From positions 270,328,310-270,392,309 of the forward strand of contig JARDYH010000002.1 in assembly GCA_029215795.1 (NCBI GenBank): DNA of 64,000 nt, in the 5' to 3' direction. Every line of letters begins with the position of its first letter. Within the stretch, counting starts at the first letter, position 1. Of the stretch, positions 25,214-38,184 are shown piece by piece. The translations under genes were made by a program, and so were the position numbers. The stretch is from Anniella stebbinsi (Eukaryota > Chordata > Lepidosauria > Squamata > Anniellidae). The notes beneath the pieces were generated by a model. That model was not told the origin of the DNA, searched no databases, and worked only from the letters and a program-made list of their open reading frames with translations.

Positions 25214-26383
25214 TCTGTACCTTTTGATTCATTAAATGTGACGGATGTTGCCTAATGGATTGAGAAGCCTTGACCTAGATCACAGAGCCTGCCCACTGTT
25301 TCCCTTTAGAAGAGTTCTCCCTCTGTAAAAGGAACATTTATTTCTCTTTCAAAGTTTGCTGAACTATTATTACCTTGAAAATTTCCCTGCTGCCTGCTGT
25401 ATCCCAGTGAAACTCAGCCCACTAAGCCTAATCTGTTATGAAGAAGGAACGGTTAGCATAGGTCACCATGAAGATATGATTGTAGCAGAATGTGGCTACC
25501 ACTGAGGAGGCTGCAGAGTTCACCACTGATTTCATTTCCCAAGGGAGCACTAACATGGCTGAGAAGAAAACAGATGCCATGAATGAGTAAATAATGCTCC
25601 AAGTCATTTATATTCGCATAATCTCTTAACAGGCAGCTAACAAAGTTTAGATATCTTTACAGCGGTAATTGTTAGCCAGGCCCTTCAAGGACAACAGCCA
25701 ACTTTCCCTTCCCAAAATAGAATATTCCAAAACCAAAAGCAGACTTTTTAGGGACAGGAGTGTGTGATCACCATCCTTGTTGGGGCTTGAAACAGAGATC
25801 ATAGATGGTCAACTAGTGGCCTGCATGCTAGCACTGGCTCCATAAAATCAGTTCTACCTGGGGCCAGCAGCCCTACTGAAATTGAATCCAAGTACGGCAA
25901 AAAGGTGGCACAAAATTTAATAGGAAAAGAAAAACGTGTTCAAGTCGTAAGTGACAGAAACAATCCACACATAGTATTATTTCTCTCTTTTTGTATGTCT
26001 AGCATCATATGCTCAATAACTGTAAAGCCCCTTATGGCAAGACAACATCAATTTTATTATACAGCCTGATCACCCATGAGGAAGTTGGGTTTTGTGTCAA
26101 AATACAGTTCTGGGCCCCAAATCACTGGCTGGAGCCATGTTTCGTTTACTATAATAAGACACATGTAGAGCCATTGGCCCCCGAGTAAGACCCATGGTCA
26201 GAATGTGTTGTGCGTTCTTCCAGTAGGGAACTTACTGCTATGTAAAATTAAAGATTATCAAATCTAAGCTTTCAAGATGACACAAGACTAGCACAATTTA
26301 GCCTCTGGAAATTGCTATGTAACACTTCCTTAAGGCTCACCTCTTTTTTTACTGTTCTGTTTTGTTGTTGTTTGTGGGTTGGG
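25214..26383. other. Non-coding stretch
   Basis: No gene or named repeat recognised. Confidence 0.4.
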
Positions 26384-26605
26384 TCACAAAGGAGAGAAAC
26401 ACGTTCTCAAGATGTAAAATAGATTACTCACAGGAAGCCCGATGGGTTTTGGTCTGTTTCTTATTCCAAGGCCTGTAACATTTGTATTTTATTGTTATTC
26501 AGACCACCTGAAAAATGCCTCAGAATAAGAAACAGGCTGAAACACGTTGGGCTTCCTGTGAATAAACTATTTGGCATCCCGAGAATGAGACTAGCTTTGT
26601 GACCA
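26384..26605. repeat. Inverted-repeat module with GAAACACGTTGGG motif
   Basis: The left arm GGTCACAAAGGAGAGAAACA ... ACTCACAGGAAGCCCGATGG pairs with the right arm TTGGGCTTCCTGTGAATAAA ... CTAGCTTTGTGACC, diverged. The right arm carries GGCTGAAACACGTTGGGC followed by AATAAACTATTTGG, a layout reminiscent of Penelope-like terminal repeats. No RT is found nearby. Confidence 0.5.
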
Positions 26606-26639
26606 GCTTTGTATGCTCACTTCCTTCTGGTTTTTTTCT

Positions 26640-26652
26640 CCCCCCCCCCCCC
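26640..26652. repeat. 13-bp C homopolymer
   Basis: Run of C following a T-rich tract. Confidence 0.95.
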
Positions 26653-26892
26653 ATTTGTGACTTATGGTGGATCAAGTGGGCTGATGGTAGTGCCTCTGAA
26701 ACACTAATCAGGAGACCCTGCTGAATTGGTGGAGAGGAGGGTGGATCCTTAAAAATTGAGTAGAGAGACCTTCCATAGCAAACCCCTTCTCCTCAGAGAA
26801 GGCAGAAGCTGGATCCAACCTTCTGTGCTTATTTTGATACAACCCCGCATTCTTTCTCATCGCCCATACTTAGCTTACCCTAAGGAATATGT

Positions 26893-27107
26893 GGCTCAAT
26901 TCGGACGACACAATAAACAATTGGTGTGGGGGAGACAATCGTCAGTTGTTTTGACTATTGTGTCATTCCAATGCTGCCATAGTCAACTCAGCGCTGATCC
27001 TAATCCACACCACAGTCGATTATTTATTACCATGTTCTTTGGGGAGTACCCCCTAGGGTTAGGGTGAGTCAACCCACCATTGACTATCGTGTCGTCCGAA
27101 TTGAGCC
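26893..27107. mobile_element. 215-bp MITE with 19-bp perfect TIRs
   Basis: GGCTCAATTCGGACGACAC at the left is exactly inverted at the right (27089-27107), flanked by TGT on both sides (26890-26892, 27108-27110), a possible 3-bp target duplication. A shorter relative with GGCTGAATTCGGATGACAC is at 56801-56890. Confidence 0.85.
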
Positions 27108-27110
27108 TGT

Positions 27111-28998
27111 GAAACAACTCTCTTTTCATCCGTTTAAAAAAATCAATCTGTGATACAGAAATGGTGTAGATTAAAATACTATCAGTTGGTTGCTCGGGAC
27201 CTTACACAGGATTTTTTAAAAAGAACTATCAAGAGAGTAAAATATTAAATCTCTCATTGTTTTATTAAACCTCCTGATGATTGGGAATTGCATTCAGAAA
27301 TGTTTATAGTGAAATGCAGCCATTGTGGCATAAAACAAATTGTACATTAAAAGATTTATGGATTGGGCTAAATTCACTCTGACCTCTGCACTCATGCAGA
27401 GGGACAGCCAGACACACAGGTATTTGGGGGCATGCATACTCAAAGTCTACACCAGAAAGAATGATTATTTTTATATTAGGCAGGTGTACATGTATTTTAA
27501 GGTTTCATCATGCATCTGGGAATATGATCGCTGTCCCCGTCATGTCCCAAGAAAGGATGGGCACCCTCTATAGAGAGAATTTCCAAGGGATGAAACCATA
27601 TCTGGCCCCTAAATTTAGCTTGCTCATATACCCCATGCGAGCAGAATAATTTTTCCAGTTGAATTCTTGAAGGTACAGTCACACCCTAGCAAAGTCTCTG
27701 AACCCCTTCTTGACATTGTTCCAATTGATAAACACCTTTCCTTGGCTCCAAAATTATATAGACAACATGGGCAAGATACCACGCACCATCTGGCAAGGGT
27801 GATCCTTGAGCAACTGTAGACCACCTCTTCACCATCCCATGTCTGTAACAATGAGGACCAATACACATGGTTATAAACTCATATCTGCAAACCTGGATCC
27901 AGAAAAATTGGTGCATGAGCACAAGACGGATGCCCATTTCCCCTTCTGGCAGCAGCCCCTCACATCTTATAGGGTGGCCACTCCAGAGGGTTGTCTGGCC
28001 TTTGGAGAGGCCCTGCTGGGCCCTTTAAAACAGGGGTGGGCAGCTTTGGGTAGTCCAGGGGGCATTTTCCATGGGACGCACTCCATCTGTGCGGCTCCCG
28101 CACTGTAAGAGGTAGTGGTGGGGGAGTCATGGTTTACTGCTGAAATCCGGTGGCAAACTGTTATGGAGCCTTAGATTGGACTAATGTATTTATTATTTAT
28201 TTATTTGTGGTATTTATATACCACTGAATGTAATAAAATCTGTCAGCGGTTCACATTTAGCTAGAAAAGAATCAACATTGTCTATTCTAAGCCTTGGTAA
28301 CAGCTGGGGACATGACTTTTTAATCCTCCTTTCCCCGAAAATAAGAGAAAAAGCCACCCAGCACATTTCAGCTATTGGACAGTATAGAAATGCAATAAAT
28401 AAATACATTTTGAAAGTGCAGTGGCTGGGGGCACATGCATCCCTCAGAACACATGTTGTCCACCCGTACGTTAGAAAAAGTTCAAGATTCCTAGTCAGTG
28501 AGTGCATAAACTGGCCATATGAGGTGAATGCTATTTGTACCCAAAGGCTCTCCCAGTCAATACCCTCCATATTATGCCAGTTTCAAGGTTCAGTTACCTT
28601 GGCAATGTTTCTGCTTCTCCTGCACAATCCTCCTCCCAGGCACCTTAAACATGCTAGAAGCTGGCGTGCCCTTTTTCCTATGTTCCCTTTGTCTCAGGAG
28701 GCAAGACTAGAGGGGCTGTCATGGGATCTTTTCAATTAAGGAGGCTCAAGTAAAGTTTCATTTTGGTGACATGAGTTTCAGAACCCCTCCCTTCCCAAGT
28801 GGGATTATTAACATCCCATGCTCAGGGTAACTGGCCCATGTAGCACTGACTAGGAAGTACTGTTAATCTAACTAGAGGAAGGATTTAGAATCTTCTTCAA
28901 GCCCACCAACAAGGCAGGCCAGGGGTCATTCTGACTCACTATGAACGCCTAGATTGTGGGTAGTTCCATGGAATCTTAATGAGTCTGTTCCAGAGCAA
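27111..28998. other. Non-coding stretch
   Basis: An inverted LINE tail lies near 28185-28260 and an L2-like tail piece near 28375-28410 (GGACAGTATAGAAATGCAAT). The 153-codon frame at 28278-28739 runs across repeat tail sequence and is not a gene. Nothing else is recognised. Confidence 0.5.
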
Positions 28999-29233
28999 GG
29001 CCAGATCTACAACAAGCAGGATATAGCAGTATGAAAGCGGTATATAAAAGGCAGGAGCCACACTACTTCTTTATAGCGGTATTAAAGTGCACTGACAACT
29101 GTTTGGGCCCATTGACACATACCATATACCGCTTTCATACCACTATATCCTGCTTGGTGTGGCTCCTGCCTTTTATATACTGCTTTCATACCACTTTCAT
29201 AGTGCAATATTCTGCTTGGTGTAGATTGCAGCC
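28999..29233. mobile_element. Composite palindrome (one element nested in another)
   Basis: The outer arms GGCCAGATCTACAACAAGCA and the reverse of TGCTTGGTGTAGATTGCAGC enclose an inner inverted pair GGCAGGAGCCACAC / GTGTGGCTCCTGCC. The subterminal block CCGCTTTCATACCACTAT occurs repeatedly. This looks like an insertion of the element into its own kind. Confidence 0.65.
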
Positions 29234-30019
29234 TTTTGTGGTCTTTTGTAGATTGCAGCCAGGGTCTTTGCTGTAGTGGTATGTGATGAAGATAAGACAG
29301 ATTTATGGCTACCTGCTAAGCAAATCAGAGGAATCAGGCAGACAACAGCAAAGGCCAGGCTGTCTATTACCTTGCTTATTTCCAAGGCATTCCTTATGAA
29401 ATGGCTTTAAAACCACTACAAATGAACACATTTTTTAAAATTAACTCAAGTCAACACTGACAACAGAGACCTTGGGGAAATAGACTTGTGTCTCCCAGGG
29501 AAACATCAGGCTGATATGGATGCTACAAAATGTACGACATGCTTAACTGCCCTCCCCTGGTGTAAAGGACACTCAGATCTCAGGGAACTTCAGAACCAGG
29601 CGATAGGTGATATTGTTGCTTTGATTAGGTTAGGAATGTAGGAAGATTGAGCAGTAAAGGATTTCATGACCATTGGCCATGCTGGCTGCAGCTTCCAGGA
29701 GTGGTAATCCAAAATATTTGTGGAGGGCACTGTTGCCTATCCCAGAGGAGACACTACCTTGTCCATAGAGGAACTTTAAAGTGCATGTTGTCCTAATTGG
29801 CTAGCTCCTTCCTAGCCAACCTTTCCGGACAGAATGGAACCCTCCTTAGGTGCCATGTGGCTGTGGAATGACACTCTCTGGCAATCACTGTGGCTTCAGT
29901 CTTTCAATTAAACTTCAATGAGATTTAAGCACCCTGTGTGTAGGGTTACAACTTGTATTACTGCTGCTTTTCTTATCAGCAGTGTACAAGGGCACATTCC
30001 CTGAGGGTCAGGTGAAACA
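29234..30019. other. Non-coding stretch
   Basis: Contains a MITE half-copy at about 29668-29745 (GGCCATGCTGGCTGCAGC). No gene is seen. Confidence 0.45.
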
Positions 30020-30560
30020 ATATTAAGAACTGTGCTGAATCAGACTAGGAGTCTATCTAGTCCATCATTCGGTTCACAGTGGCCAACAGCTTCCTGTGTG
30101 AAACCCAAATGCAACAGCACTATCCCACGTGGGTTCCCCACTGCCTTGGATACTGGAAGTAGCATATAGCCATCAAGACTAGTTGCCCTTGATAATCTTC
30201 TCCATGGATTTATCTCATTCCCTTTTAAAGCTATCCAAATTGGTGGCCATCACTGCATCTTGTGACAGTGAATTCCATAGTTTTAAGTACGTGCTGTGTG
30301 AAAATGTACTTTCTTCTATCTGTCCTGAATCTTCCACCAGTTTCATGGGATGACACCGGGTTCTAGTATTATGACAGAAGAAAAATATCTCCTTGTCCAC
30401 ATTCTCTACACCATGCATAATTTTGAACACCCCTACCATGTCTCCCCTTACTCACCATTTTTGTAAGTTAAACGGTCCCAGACGTAGTAGCCTTTCATCG
30501 TAGGGGGAGTTGCTCCAGCCCCTTGATCAGTTTGGTTGCCCTTTTTGAGGTCCCATTACC
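30020..30560 (-). repeat. CR1/L2-like LINE C-terminus and 3' end
   Basis: On the minus strand MVGVFKIMHGVENVDKEIFF, then RTRCHPMKL and LKLWNSLSQDAVMATNLDSF, matches the C-terminus of non-LTR ORF2, followed by a 3' UTR reading leftward. The same family lies at 61850-62345. Confidence 0.7.
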
Positions 30561-30620
30561 AGAACTATACAGAGTTATTAGTTGCGCAATAATTTATGTA
30601 AGGGCATGTGATATTAGCAG

Positions 30621-31110
30621 TTCTTCTCCGGGGTCTCTGTGCATCACACACACATGGTCTCTGTGCCTGCTCGGAGCTCATTAGGAAGATTCTATAGCTG
30701 AGGCGTTTTGGACAGGAACCCCTCCCCCACCGCATACTGCACATGCTCAATGGGGTTCCCACCCAGTCCCCTCAGTTCTCTTTCATCCGCCATCATGGCA
30801 GCATCGTTTGAGATTCTCTCCTAGCGTTTGCTAAAGAAGTTTAGAGGCATTTTCCCCCTTTTCTTCAAAATAAAAAAAAAATCCTTCTATCTTGTTTGTT
30901 TAAGTTCATGTCTTTGCTTGTGTCTTGAGACTCACTTTGCGATCCCGGGATCGCCCCATGGGGCACACGGCCCTCTGGACCCAGTTTAGGAAAAGTATCA
31001 GGTACAGAAGCAAACTCCTTCCTTCTGATGGACATTGCCTCTGCCTCCTTTGCCCAATATGGATTTTGTCTTTCTCATTGCAGCTGCACACTCGGTTGAC
31101 ATTTTCATTG
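30621..31110 (+). pseudogene. Decayed 5' fragment of a second, divergent DIRS element
   Basis: Seen: CTCTGTGCATCACACA, GGAACCCCTCCCCCACCG, GCACATGCTCA and CCTCAGTTCT appear in the same order as in the terminal repeat of the 38-43.8 kb element, with many differences. About 200 bp on, the plus strand reads RYRSKLLPSDGHCLCLLC, matching the Cys-rich start of the other gag (CRAKLALTDGHSLCLGC). Similarity fades near 31110. Most Cys positions are altered and there is no usable continuous frame, so it is a dead, 3'-truncated copy of a different DIRS lineage. Its orientation is opposite to the intact element. Confidence 0.75.
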
Positions 31111-34100
31111 AACTGTCCACAACTCCAAGAGGCACAATTGATGAATGTTTAGATTTGCAACAGAACAGAACAGAACACAATTCTAGAGTGCAGATTTTGA
31201 GGTAAATGAATTTGTTAATGAATTGTGGAGGGTCCTCTCTCCCTCAACTTCTCGACTGCACCACTGTTTCCATTTCATATTAGCAAAACAGTTTTTAGTG
31301 AGAAAACTATTCAGGGATCTGCAAGGCAAGTGACAGCAAACTAGTAGTTTGTTGCTATCCTTAAGTCCTACATTTCCTTTCCGCCACAATAAATGAAAAA
31401 CCAAAACGCTGCAGCTTGATATAATCAAGATCTTTTATTGATCTCACTGTAACAGCAACCATTGGTGAGAGTTTTCCCAAACACCTGTTTCAGTGAAAAC
31501 AAGATTTGTATAGAAGTAGCCCAATGATTGTTTGGACACCCTCTGATGGGTTTTTGTTTTTGTTTTTTTAAAAAACCTGGATTACATTTAAACAAAGAAT
31601 ATGGAGGATGAGAAAGTGCAGGGGCAGTAAACGGGAAGGGTGGTATGGATAATCAAAATGTCTTAAATATGTCATGGACATTCAGTAATTTTACTGGCAG
31701 CAGCCTCTTCACTTCTCCCAACAAAACCCCAGAAAACAAGCTGCTCTGCCATGTTATATATAGTTCTTCTCCTGTTTAAGGTGAAGAAAGGCACACTGGA
31801 TCACCGTCTTGCAGTGATGGAGACACGAGAGGGAAGATAGAGGAGTGGGGGGGGAAGTCTCGTCACATTCCCCATGTAAACAGGGACCAAGGTGCTGATG
31901 AATTTCCATCACATCTTGACTCACACACGACGTTTTTATATCTGGCTCCTGCTGCATTTGCCGCTTGGATTGCCATTTTAGATAAGTTACCCTTGATGTT
32001 CGTAAAGTTGGTTTTGTGAAACATACCAGCGGCCAGATATTCCACATAAATCAGTAAATAATTTCTTCCCACATTAAAATAATCAATAATTATTTTTCCT
32101 AAAGGTAATATATATATTTATATATATTTGTGTGTGCCTAACCATCCACCCACATACATATATTTATTTTTTCACTCATCGTCTCTTCACTAGAGATTTC
32201 TCATTTTCCACAGTTACCCATTTTTGCAGATGACTAGCAAAAGCAAATCTTTCAACCCACCACTCTTCCTGTACAGCATAACATCAGGATGAAGGAGACC
32301 AAAAAAGGCAAGCAGCTTATCATCACGCAACATTTGCATATGGAGAATTTGTTTGCTGCCATCTGTTTTATGAACTGTCATACCCTACTTCAGTTCACAG
32401 AACAAAACATCAAACTTGTTAACAGAGGCATAAAGTTTAAGGAGAGGCACAACTCAAAATGCCTATCCAGATTTCCTGCATGAACTCCTAACATTATTTT
32501 TGAAAACACAGAGAGAAAAGGATCTGCTCCCCAAGATCATGGGTGGAGAGATGTAGGGATTTAAAACTCCTTGCTACATCAGTCTGCCAAATATATTTAG
32601 AGAAAAATGTAAGATTAGCACAAATTGGGGGGAAGGAGAATGAAAAACTCTGCATTTTTAATGCCAAAAGTTCCCAAGTACAAAACTAATCCAGAATGTC
32701 TTTTGAAACGGTCTTGAGACCTACAGAGAAATACTGAATATATCCAAGTCTAATAGCTAACTGGAAATAATCTATTGACTATCAAGGACCATAGTACCAT
32801 GAATGGTTGAGAGGCACTAGAAATTGCAAAGAGATGTATTATTACTATGATGGCAGTGGAGAACAAGCACTCAAGCCTGGTATAAGGATGTCACTCCCTG
32901 ATATGAAGATGGTGATGATTGCTTCAAGAAATCCATGGCAAGAAATGGTCTACTGATGTGAAAAACATCCTTGAATCTGTTAAGGAAGGAGTGGGCAAAC
33001 TTCAGACTTGCAGGATCTACTTTGGGTTTTTTATTTTTGTACAAGAAGCCTGAGGTTCACCAATCGAAGCCAAGTGCAAACTAGCAGCTCAGGCAAGCCA
33101 ACATAACTAAGAATTAAGGGACAGGGTACCTCTCAGCACATCCTCAGCTTAGGAATTTGAGATCAGTACCAGAACCAAGTTCACAAGTCCTTTCACACAA
33201 AAGTCCACTCCCAGTTTTCCCCCACTCAGCATTATTTTTCAACCATTTAATTTGGGGGTGGGGATGGAGTTCTTAAATTGTTCCTATTGTTAGAAACCAT
33301 TGCCAATCTACCAGTAGGTTTTGATCTACCTTCTGCCCATCCCTGCATTAAAGAAATCAGCACTGCTTCCTGCTCAAAGGATAGGAAACCTAGCTTATGT
33401 TACAATGGCAAACCTCAAACCAACTTACACCCCATGTACCTAACCAAATACCATAGATTGTAACAGAACAACTAATAGTGATAGGATTGTAATTTTTAAT
33501 TTGGCCCCAGAAACGTTTTTCGTTGGTGGAAAAACTGTCACCGACACATTGGGCAAAGTGGAACCATCACTGATTTTGCCGAGTGGTACAAATGTGGCTT
33601 CTGTCTCTTCCAAAGTAAAAACCAACGTGGTACTCAAGTATAACACTGGAACACATCCCAAGGCCCCAAATCCATTATTTGTTCTTAGTTCGGTATAATA
33701 AAAGTGTTAGTAATATAACAGAAATAAATCACAGTACTGGTGAACAGTGGTAAGCACTTAAATATTTTCAGTTCTATTCCCCTTATCACTGTTGAAATGT
33801 ATTTGTGCCATCCCAAAGAGCTGCAAAAAAACTGTTATGTGTATGAATCTTTGAAGAAGGGAAAGCTAGCTAGCAAGATTTGCCCATGGAAAAAAAATTA
33901 AGCAGAAGTGAAACTACATATTCCTGATACAACTCTTGCTTTCAGACTGTAGCAATCTCTCCCTCCCACAAAGGTGGCTCACTTGCCCCAACTATTCTAT
34001 ATGCTACTCAAGAAGCATCCACTAGAGATGTGAAGGCCTGGAAAAATTGAAAAAATGGATTATGGAATGTTTTATTTTAGCATGATGAATAAAATGTTTA

Positions 34101-37100
34101 AGACAAGGTGTTCATATATTTCCTACTTCAAATTATTTCTAAAAACCTTTCATGGGAATGGGTATTTATGTCTGCTTGACACTGTGGTGGACTAGCAGAG
34201 ACATAAATAATTTTCTTTGTTACTAATGTTGATCGTTTCTTCCTTTAAAAAAAATTTTGTTTTTGCCTGCTCCACATAAACTGGTAAAACCAAAGAGGTT
34301 CCTTACAGTTCAGGCGTTCCTTACAGTTCAGGAGCTTGTAGCGCCATTTGTTACAAAAAAAAAAGTAACATTTTTTAAAAAATAAATTCAATTTGTAATA
34401 ATTGTTTGAATACACTGTACTTTTAATATACCAAATGTGGTAACTGTATGCTAAATCAACTTGTACATAATTAAATTTTATGTTCCTAAAGTAACAAAGT
34501 GACTTTCAATCTGCAAAAAATTCTAATATTGAATTTTTTCAATTTTTCCAAGAAATTCCATTTCCCCCCCCCACACACACACACACAAAAGGGGGGGGGG
34601 GAGTTCCACCCAGCTTCCAAAATTCTGGAAATTTTATAACTCTAGCATCTGCACCAACCTCTTGGTTCCAAGAGCCAGTTGAAGACTGCCAAATACAAGG
34701 CTACATTGCGGGGGGGGGGGGGGGGGGGGATGAAAAGCAGACTAAAAAGACAACTCTGGAGAATTACCAAGTTCTTAGGTACATTATGTCTAAATGCCAC
34801 AATTTTATTTAAGGTCCAACACCTGTGATCTTTGGAAAACCCAGGGTCTGAGTTGTTCTGCCACAAGGAACACACCATCTAAGACTAACTGCTCCTGCAA
34901 GCAAAACACTATAAAAAACAAGTACAGTACCAGGACAGTCACATGATGGGGCCTGAACAAGTACTCAGTTGCGTTCTATATAGATAAGGAAAGGAAGTGG
35001 AAAAATAAGGTACAGTACAGCTTCCTGTTATATTTTTCTTTCAGTGGCAGTCAACTCAGAATCCCATGCGGAGTGGGAAAAGTGTACAGGCGATCATCGC
35101 CTCTGCACTTCTTCTGCTCTGCATTTTTGTTAGATGGCTATTTTGCTCATCTAGCTGAGTCAACGGGGTGGAGGGTGAAGGAGCTAGGCAGGCCTGAGGA
35201 TACGGCATAGGCCGCCCTTTCCCTTCCCTCCAAGGTCGCCTTTGTGACCTTGGAGACAGCCCTTCTCCGCGCCTGCTGCAAGTGGGAGGGGAGCTCGAAC
35301 TCCTGGGTCTGAGCGCTGTCATTGACTTCTGACTTGAACTATCCTATGGCCTCTCAGACATGGTCTAGGGGCCATAGGATTGCTCTCTTAATTCCTCAGT
35401 ATAGGAACTACAGAAAACACAACTGCCTGGGTGTTGTGCCAACTACTATCTGTTCTCAGCATTGTATGTACGTATTGTATTTACCACTTCTTCAGCATGG
35501 GTTTCTATACAAGTTGTTCTCACTTATCACATAAATGACGTCACGTCCAAAATACATGCAATCTGGTAACATGACCCCAAAGTAATGTACCTACTGTATA
35601 TCTTTGCAGCTCCTCTTTCAGTGGTATGATTTCTTCAGCATGTTACCAGATGAATTTTGGATGTGCCTTTGTAATGCGGAGGACAAGGGTATCAACGAAT
35701 TCTAGTCAGTATGGATCAAATAAACGTTATTATCAGAGGCAGTAGGCCTCTGATTACCAGCTGCCTGGAAATATGAGCAGGACGGTGCTACTGTGCTCAT
35801 GTCCTGCTTGTGGGCTTCCCGCAGGCAGCTGGTTGGCCACTGTGGGAATAGAATGCTGAACTAGATAGCCCATTGATCTCATCCAGCATAGCTCATCTTA
35901 TATTCTTATGCCATTAACATTGCAACTTCTGGTAAGGAGCCACCCTTAGCTACCCCACTATACAAATTGCACGGTGTAGGAAGGAAAACAATCTCCCCCT
36001 TACCCTCATAATGGTTTGCAAGCCATATCCAACCCCCTGGATCGCTGTTACTTGGTGGCCCTAGCAATTGAAGGCATGGTAAAAAGTTCCCCACAATTTC
36101 ACTAGAAAAGAAAAATGTCTGCAAATGGCAAGAGAAACAGCTCACACATGATTCTACAATTTTTTGTAGTTTCTATGAAATGCCTGGACTATGTGGAACT
36201 CCTGTGCTGAGGCACAAATATAAAACTGCACAATTACACCAAGTGTATTACAAAGCCTGACCATCCCCCAAGAAGTTGGTGTGTGGCGGCAGCACATAAT
36301 TCTGGCTTCTAGAAAACTGCCTGGAGAATGGAGTGGCCCTGGGACACAGATGTTGTCTGCTCCTGTTTTATCATTTATTACTAAGCACATAAAGACTAAG
36401 TAATATAGACTAATTCATAAGGCTGTTAATCAACAACAACAAAAAATCCTCATCATATGAGTTTGTCAGTTTATTCAATCTACATGTATGTGTAGATTGT
36501 AAGCAGATGGTGTAAGTAAGATGGTGTAAGCGTGTTACAGGAGACATACACTTAGAAGAGGCATCCCTCCCTATTCTCTCATACACAAGGGAATGCCTCT
36601 TCTAAGATGGCATTTGCAATCTGCAATTTGTGAAAGTCAGCCTTCCAAGCCGGTGCGCTCCAAAGGTATGGGACCACAACTCTGTCGTTCCAATGGCTAC
36701 GCTGGCTGGGAATGATGGGAGTTGTAATCCAACACATTTGGAGGACACCAGCTTGGGGAAAGCAGGTATAAGTATTTCTATGTATAAAATTAACTTTAAA
36801 AAAATTAAATAGACTTTTTTTTTGGTTGACTAAAATGTTTTTAATCAGTTGATTGACTAAATACTGTAGACTTACTTATCTAAACTGATTGGTATGGATC
36901 TGAGTTATCACAAGAGCACTTGCAGTATAAATCAAGAACTGCTCTTAAAAAGCAAGAACATGGAAAAAACAAAAATCTACTGTCCTATCCATTCTTTAAC
37001 TTTGGAGGCCTCTTTGCGAGGAAGACACAATATAAGGCTCTCCCACTGACAGGAGAGGCTGCAGTTTAGAATCTGCAGGGCTGAAAAACAAATGGCAAGT

Positions 37101-37845
37101 TATTTCCAGGAAAAAAACGGGCTTTCTACTCAGTCAGCCATCAGGTAGAAATCCTTCAAGTAAAGTCATTACAGCATAAAAATTGGCAGCAAAAAAATTT
37201 AAGTGGCTGCCAAGGATTAAATCTCATTCCTTAATGCAGTTTTAGATAATTGCACTATGGGGGTATGAGCGGAGAATCAAAACAAACCTTAAGTTTCCAT
37301 AAGAAGGTTTGCAATCCATTCCACTAGTTTACATTGCTAAAACGATGCAGGAGCCCCTTGGATTTTGTTGGGGTCCACATCAAGAGTTTTCTATGTCCAT
37401 AAATAAAATTTCAAGACATTAAAGAGGTGGTAGTTTGCTATGATTTTATTAAAGTGCAAAACTCTAGTCACGAAGTAAACAAACCAACAGTGCCTGATGT
37501 AATATTTAGGCTGCAGCCTTATTTACACTTATTTGGGAATAAGTCACACTGAACTCAGTAGGATTTACTTCCAAGTAAACATGTATAGGATCAGACTATA
37601 AGGGAGATTTCTTTTAGGCCTTGCAGACTTCCTATAGGCATTACAACCTCTACTGAACAAGGAATACGGTCTAATTCCTGCCATTATTCTTTCCTCTGTA
37701 TTAAATAACCCATAGTATTTTAGCCTTCCCAAGAGTGCACAGAAGCCATTAAGTCAAAGGGAAAGTGAGGGCCAGCAGCCACATCTTTAATCTATATGTC
37801 AAGGATTATTTTGGGCTACAAACAGCTCCAGTGTGTGAAATAATG
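31111..37845. other. Repeat-poor, gene-less stretch
   Basis: Mostly AT-rich single-copy-looking DNA. It includes a (CA)n and G-run cluster (34560-34602), a 20-G run (34710-34729), a dispersed segment related to 380-560 at 35040-35400, a MITE at 36640-36765 and a palindrome at 37508-37600 (GGAATAAGTCACACTGAA / GGATTTACTTCC). The frames at 31754-32072 (minus) and 33440-33698 (both strands) are open but not recognisable. Confidence 0.5.
36640..36765. mobile_element. Palindromic MITE copy, diverged
   Basis: The left arm CCTTCCAAGCCGGTGCGCTC is strongly diverged; the right arm GGGAGTTGTAATCCAACACA, then TTTGGAGGACACCAGCTTGG, is clear. Confidence 0.7.
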
Positions 37846-38055
37846 ACTCCGTTCGCATGGCACAGCAACAAATCGTGGGTTATTTAACCTACAATTCGCA
37901 AGGACATGTGCTGCATGCTAATCAGGGCCAAACAACCCAGATTTTATAGAAAGTGGAAGTGGCTTGCAAGCATATTGGAAAATCATGGGTTTATCAACCT
38001 ACAAATGCAGGTTGCTTACCTGTAACTGTAGTTCTTCGAGTGGTCATCTGTGCAG

Positions 38056-38184
38056 TCACACATATGGGCTCGCGCCGGCGCCGAGCTCGCTTCGGGAAAC
38101 TTCTATCTAGCTAGGATTTTCGGCGGGAACCCCTCCCCCCCACCGTCCTACCGCGCATGCTCAGGGTCCCGCCTACCTCAGTTC
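38056..38184. repeat. DIRS left inverted terminal repeat core
   Basis: About 129 bp, starting TCACACATATGGGCTCGCG and ending CTACCTCAGTTC. It is inverted relative to 43637-43766 with only a couple of differences visible (for example CTATCTAG versus CTGTCTAG, CCGCGCATG versus CCACGCATG). It is CpG-rich and includes a run of C (GAACCCCTCCCCCC). Confidence 0.92.

Noticed and set aside
28278..28739. 153-codon plus frame
   Set aside because: It crosses a LINE tail (GGACAGTATAGAAATGCAAT) and has no protein-like features.
31089..31205. Exon-like segment after TCTCATTGCAG, ending GAG|GTAAAT
   Set aside because: The short peptide (DIFIELSTTPRGTIDE) matches nothing I know, and the segment adjoins decayed DIRS sequence that can explain the acceptor-like string.
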